DNA of 64,000 nucleotides from Siderastrea siderea (taxonomy: Eukaryota > Cnidaria > Anthozoa > Scleractinia > Rhizangiidae): the NCBI GenBank assembly GCA_964030785.1, contig OZ034969.1:44925201-44989200 (forward strand), read 5' to 3'. The notes under the pieces are model-generated. The model had not been told where the DNA came from. It did no database searches and saw only the letters and a program-made list of their open reading frames with translations. The translations under genes were made by a program, and so were the position numbers. Positions 27,701-39,700 of the stretch are shown piece after piece (the stretch's first letter is position 1; each line of letters opens with the position of its first letter).

Positions 27701-30700
27701 ACGTACGTCTTCTTCTTGCATGACATCATGCCTGACAAACGTGGCAACTCCAGTATCCAGACAAATATATAAATACGCTCTGTTTTATTTTCCACATTAT
27801 TTCACACGGACTTGTATTTTGGAACACACCGCTAAAATCGAGTAATAAGCGTGCCTTGTTAGAAAAGATCATGCCACTGTGTGACTTGTGCAAGTCCTGT
27901 GTGACTAGTCAGGCAGCAAACTGTCAAAAAAGCCAGAAACATCGCATGTGCTGACATAAAGTGTGGCACTAATTTTTTCCGGATTCAAATTTTTGGGATT
28001 TTCGCGGTTTGTTCACGATCCGCAGAAAAAGTTCCCATGAAAAAAATAATTCCCGCAAAAATTTACTCCATTGTCGAAATTTATATACAAACATTGCCTT
28101 TTACATGTGATGTGATATTATGTTGGTGCCCATTTACTTAAACTGTCTCTTTCATTCAAAAATATAACGAAATTAGAAGGCAGCTAGAGTGGTGTAACAA
28201 ATGGATAAACTTAAAAGGAAGTGGGGAATGAGTAAATTTATGCGTTTTTTGTAATCTGAAAAAGGAGAACCGATTTTTGTGTCTATAAAACTGTGAAACG
28301 AATCTTGCGTGGAGCTATTGCGTTTTTGTCTTCATATTGGAGGTGATAATTGTTTTGATTTGATTGTCATGCTGATCTTTCCGCTCAAACATTGTACAAA
28401 CAATCCCGCTACCGCCACGCAGCCTAACCAGAAACCCATTTCTCTGGTAAGTCGCCTTTAACTTTGCGTTTAGCTAGTCGCACGTACGAGCAACGTTTAT
28501 GCTACCCATACAATCTTTTTCCTTGTCGACCTTGTGCCTTCGACGGACCTAGTGATCGAGTGGGTATTAATTTTTAAACCCACCAAAAGGTGCGAACAGT
28601 GATTCGTTTTAGTTCGAAATTCACGATTCTGCCCTTTTTATACCTTCAAACTATTTGCTATCTATTTACCATCATTTACTATGGGACATCCCTACACAGA
28701 AGTCACATTATTTCTCACACTCTAAAGTTGAACCATATAACTCCAAACGTAAGTTATGCACATGCATACAAAGGATTTGTTCCAATTCTCATCTATCAAA
28801 ACAAACAAAGCTGACAGATATTTCCTAGACTGAACATCATAAATATCAGATTTATTTACTAGAACTCTCTTCTGCTCATGTGTAAACCAGGTTTGTGCTG
28901 ATGATTCGTTTTCTAAGGAAGTCTACCACAAGGAAGCCAGCCATTTCTATTTGATATATATTTATCCAACGTCAAGCTAGTGAAATCTGGACACTTTCGT
29001 CGCGTCGCTTTTGTAGCGGAATTTTTCTTTGCGTTGTCATCTGCATTTTTGTTCCGGCCCCGACAACTAGCCTTTCGGTAAAATTTGACAGTCATCGAAA
29101 TGTCGAACATGGTCCACCCGAAAACCAACCAACCAACCAACCAACCAACCAAAGAACCAACCTTCCCAGAAACTTGAGGTTGCATGCCGACTGTGGGGCT
29201 ATTTTGTAGACAAAATAGCTCAAAAATTGAAAAGAAAAACAGCCTGCTGGTTTGCTTCAACCTGTTGGTCCTCTACATGTCAACTTGCCATTCCATTTTC
29301 TATAGAACTGCATCAGAGGGGCCATATGGTGGTATGATGAAATCCTTAAAACAAACTCTTACAGTCCTGAAAGTGGCAAGTTACAACTGATTCTTTTTAA
29401 TTACAAACTTAACACATTTATTCAGTGAAATCAAGTACATGGAAAAAAAAATGCCTGCTTCAGTTTAACACTGATAGTGACTACATGAAGTAATCATTTA
29501 TGTGAACTACAGATGACTGAGTAATGGTTTGGACAATGCTTTGTTTCAGATCCCAACACAATGGACACTAATGTGGCATCCACCCATGTTTGCCAGTTGG
29601 AAAAGCTCATTGGTGCCGGCACCAATTTCACCATGCGTTGGTACTTTGACATCAAAAAAGCAAACTGCCATCCATTCCTGTACGGTGGAGTTGGTGGGAA
29701 TGAAAACAACTTTGAGAGCAAGTTCTTGTGTTTACGAAAGTGCTCCCATGCTGGTAAGCAATGTGCTACAGTGGAACCGTGATTTGATGAAGTGCCAAGG
29801 GACTGAAAAAATGTGTTTGGTATGACAGGGGTTCTTTATGTCAGGGTTCTTTTCCATACATGTTACTATTACTGGGCTGAAAAATTTAGTTTGTTAAACG
29901 GGGGTTCATTATATCACGTTCCACTGTACTCAGGATAAATACTTACGTGCCACTTAAGCCTCCACACAGTTTTCCTTCACACCAAGGGATCATGCTTCAT
30001 TTAGCGAATTACTGGGCCAGACATTTGAATATTATCCCTATATAGACCATCTTCAAAGGACTGTGACAGGGATGGTAAGGGATGTTTGTTCCCCTTTATC
30101 TTCAAAAGTAGTAAAGCCATGTGAGTGAAGCTTAGGGGGCGTAAAAATGTCTAAGAATGTTTTTGTTTCTGCAAAACAAAATGATGACACCACATGTTGT
30201 GGGAGTTTGTGTCTCATAATTTTTAAACAGCTGTCATTTTGGTCCCACCAATTCTTGTATTTGTTAATTTGTCCAGAACCTTGCAACACTGTCAAAATTA
30301 ACCCAAAAGCAACCAGAACTAATAAAAACACTCAGATGCGACACTCTTAAAGTTAGAAAAAAACTTAACGTGCCTTTCAAAAGCCTTAGCGACCATGAAC
30401 ATGTTTGTTTGATTCTGACATTAATATTGCGTAGTTCCAGAAAACATCCATACTCCCTCCACGGAAGGTTTTGTTTTCCACCCCCCTTCCTCCAAAAAAT
30501 TTCAGTTAAGCTTCACACTTTGCTTCTAAAATTTTGGCTTTTCAGACCCCCCTCCCCCTAAGTATTTCCGGTGACCTTCCATGGGGTGGGTATGGATTTT
30601 TTCTGGCACTACCCATTTCCTGTACATGTGAAAGCTAATAATATAAAGGGTGATTCACAAAAGCACTTACAGACAGAGGTGGATTTGTGATAAGGTGACA

Positions 30701-33700
30701 ATTGGCAAACTCCTTTCAAACATTGTTATCATTGCAGCTGGTGGGGGGGGGGGGGAGTGGCCTATCGTCTGCATCCATGTGGACTTCTTGTTTTGAAATT
30801 ACTCTTTACTTGACAAGACAGAAAGAAAGTAAAATAACTATGCCAGATAGAAAGCTTTTGCATGATAACAAGGTCATTTTTAAGATGAGGTTGCAGTTGC
30901 AGTATGTTGCAGTTTCATCTTACATCTGATTGGCTGCTACACAATTGGAAATGTCAAAACCAAATCAAAGTGTTTGTGGCTTTTCCAATCACAATATTTT
31001 TCATTAAAAAATATCAAAAGTTTGAAAACTTGATTGACAAAATCTGGTTGCCATGGAAACTTCAAATTTCTGTCATTCTGTGAACAGTAACGTGTCAGAC
31101 CAAATTGTTACCTTCTTCTTAACATGGTGTGCCTCCTTTGTGATGTGAGAAAGAAACAGATTGATTGTAACATTGTACATTTTGTTCAATAACTCTTCTT
31201 TCAGCTGGTGATGTCTGCAGTCTGCCCAAAACTCCTGGCCTTTGTATGGGATACTTTCCACGATGGTTTTACAATACCAACAAAGGGAAATGTGAATCTT
31301 TTATCTATGGTGGATGTGGTGAAAATGCCAACAACTTCAAGACAAAAGATGAGTGTGAAGAGACCTGTTCAGGTAAGAACAAAACTGAATTTCCTGAATC
31401 CCCCCCCCCCCCCATTGAGACCCTTATGAAGTGATACAACCCTTCTTAACATTCATATTTCTATTGTGGCTGATGAAGTTCAGTTGGTCCGAACGAAATA
31501 TTCCATTGTAACAGTTTAAAAGGTTTTATTGATCTCTAAGTCAGGAAAATATTTTACCATTTTTTAAAATAGTTTAGAGAACACTGGTACCCCAAACAAA
31601 CTTTTCAATGATTTTATTGTTATTGTTGTTGTTGTTATTGTTTTTCTTGAAACAGTGATCGCCATAAGTACACTTCATGTCAATTTGCTATGATAAATAA
31701 AGGTGAAGTTACCTCCAGTATTCCGAGGAATTAAATTGGAAATGGCCCACACTTGACTGATATTCTGGGAAATAATAATATTATTGTAAACCTTGCTTAT
31801 CAGAAAAAAAAGAGAGTATTGAAGATATTACTTCGGTAGGATTTCTAGCCAAAGTTCATGCTTCTGTACTTGAAAAATGGTGATGAGTACGAGGCTTCAA
31901 GACCAATATCTCATGATAACAATAGGAACAACAACTTACAATAACAACGATCCATCTCAGGCAACAAGGGAGATGTTGTTGCCACTAACCAAAAAATTCA
32001 TTTTTTTCTCATGACCATGTAACGTTAGTTTTCAAACACTTGCTGATCTTCAGATCTTCTTCCTGCTTTTTTCCAAGTTCCTGTTATTATTGTTTGTTGT
32101 TCTTTCTTTCAGCTGAACGTGTCTGTGGTTTGGCTCCCAAACGTGGCCGGTGTGAAGCATATCTACCCAGATATTTCTACAACCAGACCTCAGGGCAGTG
32201 TGATAAGTTTATTTATGGTGGCTGCCAGGGTAACAGCAACAACTTTCCAACATTTGAGTTGTGCCAGAAGAAGTGCAAAAAAGGTAAAAAGATACTCATA
32301 AAGTAACAACTTTATTTGATGCCTTGGAGATACACTTAAGTCCTCCAGAAAAATTAATTTTAATGAAATATAGCCAAACCTCTCACTTATAATCCATGTA
32401 AAAAAAGGTGGCCTCCTGAGAGATGTGGTCACCTTTAAGAGATATCAAAAAAAGAACGTCTCTTTTTGGTGGTCTAATATTTTGCTCCATAGCCAAATGG
32501 TTGCTAATACAAAAGGTGGTTGCATGCTTAATGAGAGGTGATTACTCAAGGAAGTTTTGACTTGAGGTTCAATTTTCTCAAATTCCCATATTTAATAGTT
32601 GATATCTGTAGGGCATTACGGTAAAAGCTCTTAAAGCCCTGCCTCTAACAATCCCTGGCTTTAAATGGTTTGAACCAAGGAGTCATATCAAGTCAGTAAA
32701 GTATGAACGTCCAGGTGAGTGTAGTCCAGAGAAGGACTGTTTGTGGTGACAATGACTGACGTTTCGATAACCTGAGTGGAAGTCATCATCATCAACTGGT
32801 GACTCTGATGATGACTTCTGCTCAGGTTGTGGAAACAGCAGTCAATGTCACCACAAACAGTCCTTCTCAGGACTACACTCACCCAGATGATCATGCATAC
32901 TTTACCAACTTATAGTCCCTGGCTTGGATGTCAGATGTAACCCCCTCTCTCTATTAAGCTCTCTCTCTCCTCCCCCATTTGTATCTCAGTCCACAAATGG
33001 ACTAGAATTGTGTCTAAAGTGCGGAAAAGAATGTCCACTCCCTCTGATCTGAAAACTGCCATGCTCAAACATGCTAGTGGGATGAAGGAGTGCTCTGAGC
33101 TTACGTTAACATACTTATACCACTGACTGCAGGACAAACACCAGTTGTTAAAAATTGTTGAATTGCATTAAACTGCATGAAACAAGTCACGGTTAGATAA
33201 TGGTAAATTGAGAAAATGAGATATTAAAGAAGCCTCTGTAAAACTTAACTTTCTTGGAAACTGATTTTATTTTATTTTCTCCATCTTTTGTAGTTTCTAA
33301 TGAAGCCATCAAAGGTATGTCACTGTACCACAAAATGATTTATGGTTTGTTGGTAAAGTAATGCCAGTGGATAAAATAAGAACTTTGGAAGTCACTATCT
33401 GGAGAATGTTTTCAATCATGGACCTTGCCTCGGACAGTGAACATAACTGCATGTCAGATTACTGGTATCTCTTTGGGGTGAAAATAAAATTGAGCTATGC
33501 CCAGGTCTCTTTTAAGGTTCCTTTCAGAATTTCCAACAAGCATTACTGCCACTTCTAGACAGGCATCTTTTCCCTCACCCCAGGCCACCCTCAATATTGT
33601 CACAATATTGTCACACTATTCGCACTATTGTCACTTTATTGTCACAATACACACTATTTGCCCAACGGACTTGAATAATTGGCAGCTAGGTAAAGTTAGA

Positions 33701-36700
33701 AATACATAATCTTAAGTACTCCTTATCCATCTTATTCTATGGTTTTGATGCATTAAAGTAAGTGGGAATTAACTTATTATTTTATGTATCATTCAGAGAA
33801 ACCTGGTCGTTGTCCATGGCAAAAGAGTCCCCCCATATTTTGCATTACATCACGCGATGCATGCCAGTCAGATGATGAATGCGAGGATGATCAGAAGTGC
33901 TGCCAGTTTGGCTGCGGGCGGGCATGTGCTCTGCCAGTGAGTGAAAACAAACCCGGCAAATGTCCCAGGGTGTCGGAAAATAGGGGAGTTTGCAACAAGA
34001 AAGGAGACATGTGCAACAAAGACACTGACTGTCCTGGAACTCGCAAGTGTTGCTTCAATGGCTGCCAAAGGGACTGTAGTCTACCGGAAGCCCCACAAAG
34101 AGTAAAACCTGGTGTTTGCCCTGGGGTGAATGCTATTGATCCTAATCTCTGTAAAAACACAAAAAATGAATGCAAAGTTGATGCTGATTGCTTTGGGCAT
34201 CTCAAGTGTTGCTTTAACGGTTGTTACAATGAGTGCTTGAAAAGGCCGCAGCCACGCCCAAAACCAGGTGCATGTACACTTGCTGACTATATCCCCCCTG
34301 AGAACTGTTCAGATACGTCAGACGAGTGCACTGATGATACAGAATGCTCTAACAGAGATAAGTGTTGTGCAACTGGGTGTCGTCAAGAGTGTGTTACCCC
34401 TCCAGCTGAAAAGAAACCTGGTTTATGCCCTACTGTAGATTACATTCCACCTGAGTTGTGCGAAGTTACTGAAGATGAGTGTGAGGAAGATGTTGATTGT
34501 AAGGGCCGGGATAAATGTTGTGCGACAGGTTGTATTAAAGAGTGTGTCACTCCACCCATCATAGAGAAACCTGGTGAGTGTCCTATATTGGATTATATCC
34601 CTCCTGAGCTGTGTGAGGTGACAGAAGATGAATGTGACAATGACAACGACTGTAAAGGTAAAGATAAGTGCTGTGCAACAGGCTGCATAAAGGAATGCAT
34701 AACACCTCATCTTGTTTTGCTTCGCATAGCAAAAGAGGGACAGTGTCCAAAGCCATGGAAGGGACTTGATGGTATCTGTGATCGACGTGGCGACATATGT
34801 GATGATGATAGCAGTTGCAATGGGACAGCTAAGTGCTGTTTTAATGGGTGCCAAAAAGATTGCATTGATCCTGCACCTGTGACTAAAGTAGGATTTTGTC
34901 CAAAACCATGGAAGGGGCAAGATGGTATTTGTGACCGGCGTGGAGACATGTGCAATGTTGACATTGATTGTGAGAAATCAGAAAAGTGTTGCTTCAATGG
35001 CTGTCAACGTGATTGTGTGAAGCCAAGAACAAAGATGTCGTCGGAAAGGCCTGGAGAGTGCCCCAACTCATGGAAAGAACAGCCTTGTGACAGAAGAGGA
35101 GATATGTGCGTCACAGACGAGGACTGTGGGGGTTCAGGACAGAAATGCTGTTTTAATGGATGTCAGAAAGATTGCATCAAACCAGGTAAGACTAGTTAGA
35201 ATTGAAAGTTTAGTGAGTCAGTTTAGTCAGCATGTCATTGAGGTCAGAGAAAAATGTCCATTGTCCTCATTAAGCAGGCTACTGCAAGAAAAAAAGTATT
35301 AGATTTCTGTTGGGACAAGAGACTCTAAACAGGTGTCTTTATACAGCAGATGTTGGTAAACCAGGGTTCAATATGTTGATGTTGGGGCATGGATATAAGT
35401 TCTTGTGATGTCTTTTCTTCAGTGAATCTGACAAAATGTCAGGAGGAAACCCTGTCTGCTCTTGACAAGCTGGCTCAGGACCCTCCACTGCTGGGAGTCT
35501 TTGTGCCGAAATGTAAACCAGACGGACAGTACGAAGACCAGCAGTGTCATGAGCTGTACTGTTGGTGTGTGGACAAAGATGGCAACAAGATTCCTGGCAC
35601 CACAGTCAGAGGATCAGCAGTATGCTTACCTCAAGGTAAGAAATATTCCCACTTTATTTTGATGATATATCTGACTTGAAATTGCTCACCTGTGTTGGCT
35701 TAGTAAACACTTCTAAAACACTTCAAAACACCAAGTGTCTTGCTCCAACCCTCTACAGTACAAGCAACTCTCTCCAAGACTGACTCCATCAGTAACTGCA
35801 TTAACTCCCTGTCTTTAGAAACAGTAAAATGACTGAATTAGTTATGGCAGGGACCATCGTAAGGTGTCTGTCATAAAGATGTTTAGAGAGTTGGTTGACT
35901 GTATCTTCCTTACAGGTTTTAGATCATAATGGGTTTATATTAATAACAGCTAGATAAGGGACTGGACACTACATAAGATCTACTACTTCAAGGATAGGGG
36001 CCTGGCACTAGTTTGTCATCCCACACTGGTCTTATTTCATTCTCTCGTCATTCTGTGTGACATGAGTTATTTCTGTCTATGAAACTAATGTCCTTGTGAA
36101 TGGATGGACTCCTATTGTAACGAGAAAATGTAAAGTAACATACAGTGAAGAACATTGAGCATTTAACATTAAGTTATCAACTTTAGATTACTGCCTGTAG
36201 TTTCCTGCACCCAGTTTTGGGGGATAACTGATGAGAAGTGAGTTGCTACCACTTTGAATGGTTCATGGCAAAGAATGTAGCCATCATGACAAAGAAAGTA
36301 AACCCACTTTCCGTTCAGTCTGATGCCCAGGTAAATGCCACTGGCTGGTCCTGTACAGGTTACATTCTCAGCTATTAGAACATGGCTAATCTGCATGCAT
36401 CTGTTGATCACCAGCATTTCACCTGGATACAGTAAGGGTTGCCTTGCTCCGGGAAAATCAGGGAAAAACATAGATAATGTTTTCAAGTCAAGGGCTAAGG
36501 CAGAGAATTTTGCGTCAAGTTGGGGAAATTCTTACTCTACCTTTAAGTTAGTAAAAAGTCAGGGAAGGTAGGTTTGAATAATGATTTTTTTGTTGGCAAG
36601 GTAACGTAATTTCAAAAACTATCTATGGAATGTCATTGAATGATTTTTTTGGGTTTAAATCGTTATCGTGGTTGGTCAGTGAATACTGGGTTATGGTCTG

Positions 36701-39700
36701 CGGAAAATGAGGGAATTTGTTTCATTCTGACAGGTGGCAGCCCTGTAAATAAACATTGTCATCTGTTTAATTCCTTCCTTTCTCTGAGAAAAGGCATTTT
36801 GTTAAGGGGGAGCTATGGCAATTTGCTGGTAGATATCTAAGGTCAATTTTTTATCTTGGTACAATTCATATTCTTTAAATGAAACTATATGAATTAGCAT
36901 TTCCAGTAAACATTTTGGCACTGTTCTTAGCAAAACCTGGCAGATGTCCAAAACCATGGAAAGGACAAGATGGGATCTGTGATTACCGTGGTGACATGTG
37001 TCGCCAAGACTCTGATTGTACTGGAGATGACAGATGCTGTTTCAATGGATGCCAAAATGACTGCGTGGCACCAGGTATATGGAATAAGCTAACTACCCGA
37101 GGTCTCTTACATGTATTAACTAAACATACTCCTCCCAGGCATTATACGTCTCGGTTAGGCTTTTTTTTTGATATGTGGATGTTGTGCTGGAGGAAGACAG
37201 CTTGCTTATAAATGAAAATGAAAATGTTTTTGCTAGCTAAGCCTTCGAAATTTGTTATGCTAGTGCTATACCATGCACGATTTAGGCTCTGAACCATCAT
37301 GCATATTAAATCAATGATAATGTATGCCCCGGCGGGTGAGAGAGGGGGCGAGTTTGCCCATGAAAAAGACACTTTCGCAGTTGGATAAATTCAGCGTGAC
37401 AGCTGGTGAATAAGGTATTTTACGAATAACAGATCACCGGAGGATGCAAATTTACTTCCATCAAAATCAAAACAAACTCTAAGCGATCGCTTCAGGATTT
37501 ACCGTAATTCCACAGTTAAATTTCAGCCTCAAAAATTTGGTTTATTTTCTTCGGAAAACTTTTTCAAAGCGTCGCAAAGAAAGGACTCTTATGGAACAAT
37601 TCTCGCTGATCTTTGCAGAGCGGTAGGAGCGAAAGGTGTTCAAAACTTGGAGCTATTTCCGGACTGTATGCCTGTGCAATTCTTGTGCTCGAAAAATTCC
37701 GAATTTAGGGGCATTATTCGAAGTTATTCGGAGTGCGATAGGTAGCGAGTCTGCTGCTTCCCAAACTCCGCCAAAACAACTCTATCAGGCAACAGTCCTT
37801 GTCGCAAGAATATTCGTGTAGATTTCTCCGTGTCGGAAAAAGCTTGCTGCAAGTCTTTGAGATCTGCCGTCGGATCAGGACAAATTTGATGTTGAGAGGA
37901 ACTTCAGGTAGAAATAGTGATAGTGAGAAGAATTCCCCGATCGAGAACCAGTTTGTTGTGTTCATGCGGGTCACGCTCAAATGAACATACCTGATTTGAT
38001 AAATGTAAAGAAGATCCTCGCAGTTATTAATGCAACTTATGCAGTTGCGAAAAGAAAGCCTGAAAAAATCAGGCTTGCCGGGATTCGAACCCTGCCCTCT
38101 GCGATACCGGTGCAGCACTTGGGAGCTGGTCATTAAATTGGTTCGTAATATACCCGGGAAAGATGAAGATGAAATGATGAATATATGAAATTCATATATT
38201 TGAACTGCGGAATGAATACGTTAATAACTGCGTTAATAACTGCGAGGATCTTCTTTACATTTATTTCTTCATTCCGCAGTTCAAATATATGAATTTCATA
38301 TATTCATCATTTCATACCTGATTTGATTGACGGATTTATCACTTGGCAATCAACACTACCATGCCGCACCAATCAGGAAACTCCATTCGTGGAAACGGGT
38401 TTTTGAAAATCGTGGGGTTTGCAGGCAAGCGTTTCCTTTCCTCCCTTCCCCTCCCCCTTCTCGTACTTTTTTGCGCTCGCCCCAATTTTCGTGCGTTCAA
38501 GAAGCGAAAACGGCTTCAAACCTGCGGAAAGCCCTACGGAAACGTTTGCTACGCAGGCTATGTACAAACGAACTAATGTACGGAGAAACGCTGGGAAGAT
38601 AAGACAAATACTGTACGAACAAACTAACGTACACAAGAAACGTGGAGAAGAGAAGACAAATACTGTATAAACGAAGTAACGTACAGAGAAACGTTGAGAA
38701 GATAAGACAATACTGTACAAACGAACTAACGTACGGTGAAACCTTGAGAAGATAAGACAAATACTGTACAAACGAACTAACGTACCCCGCACGGTACAGA
38801 GCGACTACATCGACAAATATTGAACATGTCCTATGTTTCTCCACTAGCATCATATATAGTAAAGCAGGCGAGCATTACATCCTTCTTTTGTCTCATAGTT
38901 TTTTTCTCACTAGCACCGTACCGTAACGTGTGAACAAGAGTGCAGAATCCGGCGATTGATTTTACTTGTATTTATTTATTTTCACCTGTTAAAGTTACGA
39001 AAGGCACAAGATTTCACGGCTAGTTTAAATTTTCTTCATTGAGCGTGTTTGTAACGTAATAGTTTTGATTTGTACAATGACCAGTTTCCTCTTCGATACC
39101 TCAGTACATTTCATGTTTGTAGCGTAATAGTTTCAATGTGCACAGGTTATCCAAACATTAGTATGCGTTGGGAAGGTGTTAGTGTTACCTTCCCCGCGTT
39201 TTCTCAGAAGTTTCATTCAATTTATAGCGAACACTTTTATTACAAGTTATGTTACCATGGTAACTGAGCGGGGAAAAGTTACAGAAATCACAGCATGCTT
39301 GGGTGATAAGTATGTATACGGCAAGAGTAGCAGCGTACCGCGGTACGTTCAATGCTATGGTTTGAAGTACATCCGATTTTGCGACACATTTGCAGGCAGA
39401 TGTTGAGCCTTCAAGAATGCTTTGGTGGCTGTTGTTTCATGACCCTGAAGTTACTGTCCTGAATAGATACTTACGCGTACATGTAGTTATTGTTTTGCCC
39501 TATACTTTGTATTTCAGTGGGTATCAAACTTTGCAAGAAGCACAAGGATGTACAGGTGTCCCATGACCAGCGTCCTTTAGTCGGTGCATTTGTTCCCAGC
39601 TGTAAAGTGAATGGAGACTATGAGGAGACCCAGTGTCATGGCTCAACAGGGTATTGCTGGTGCGTGGACAGGCTTGGTAATGAATTACCAGGCACACGCA

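Noticed and set aside
33868..34997. Minus-strand open frames of 66-165 codons across exon 8
   Set aside because: They are antisense shadows of the repetitive WAP coding sequence.
38060..38130. tRNA gene on the minus strand
   Set aside because: A B box is present, but there is no complete cloverleaf, and the sequence lies inside a retroposon with its own target duplication.
38373..38853. Two long minus-strand frames with repeated YSICLIFS-type text
   Set aside because: The repeats come from the 51-bp tandem array, so the frames are not genes.
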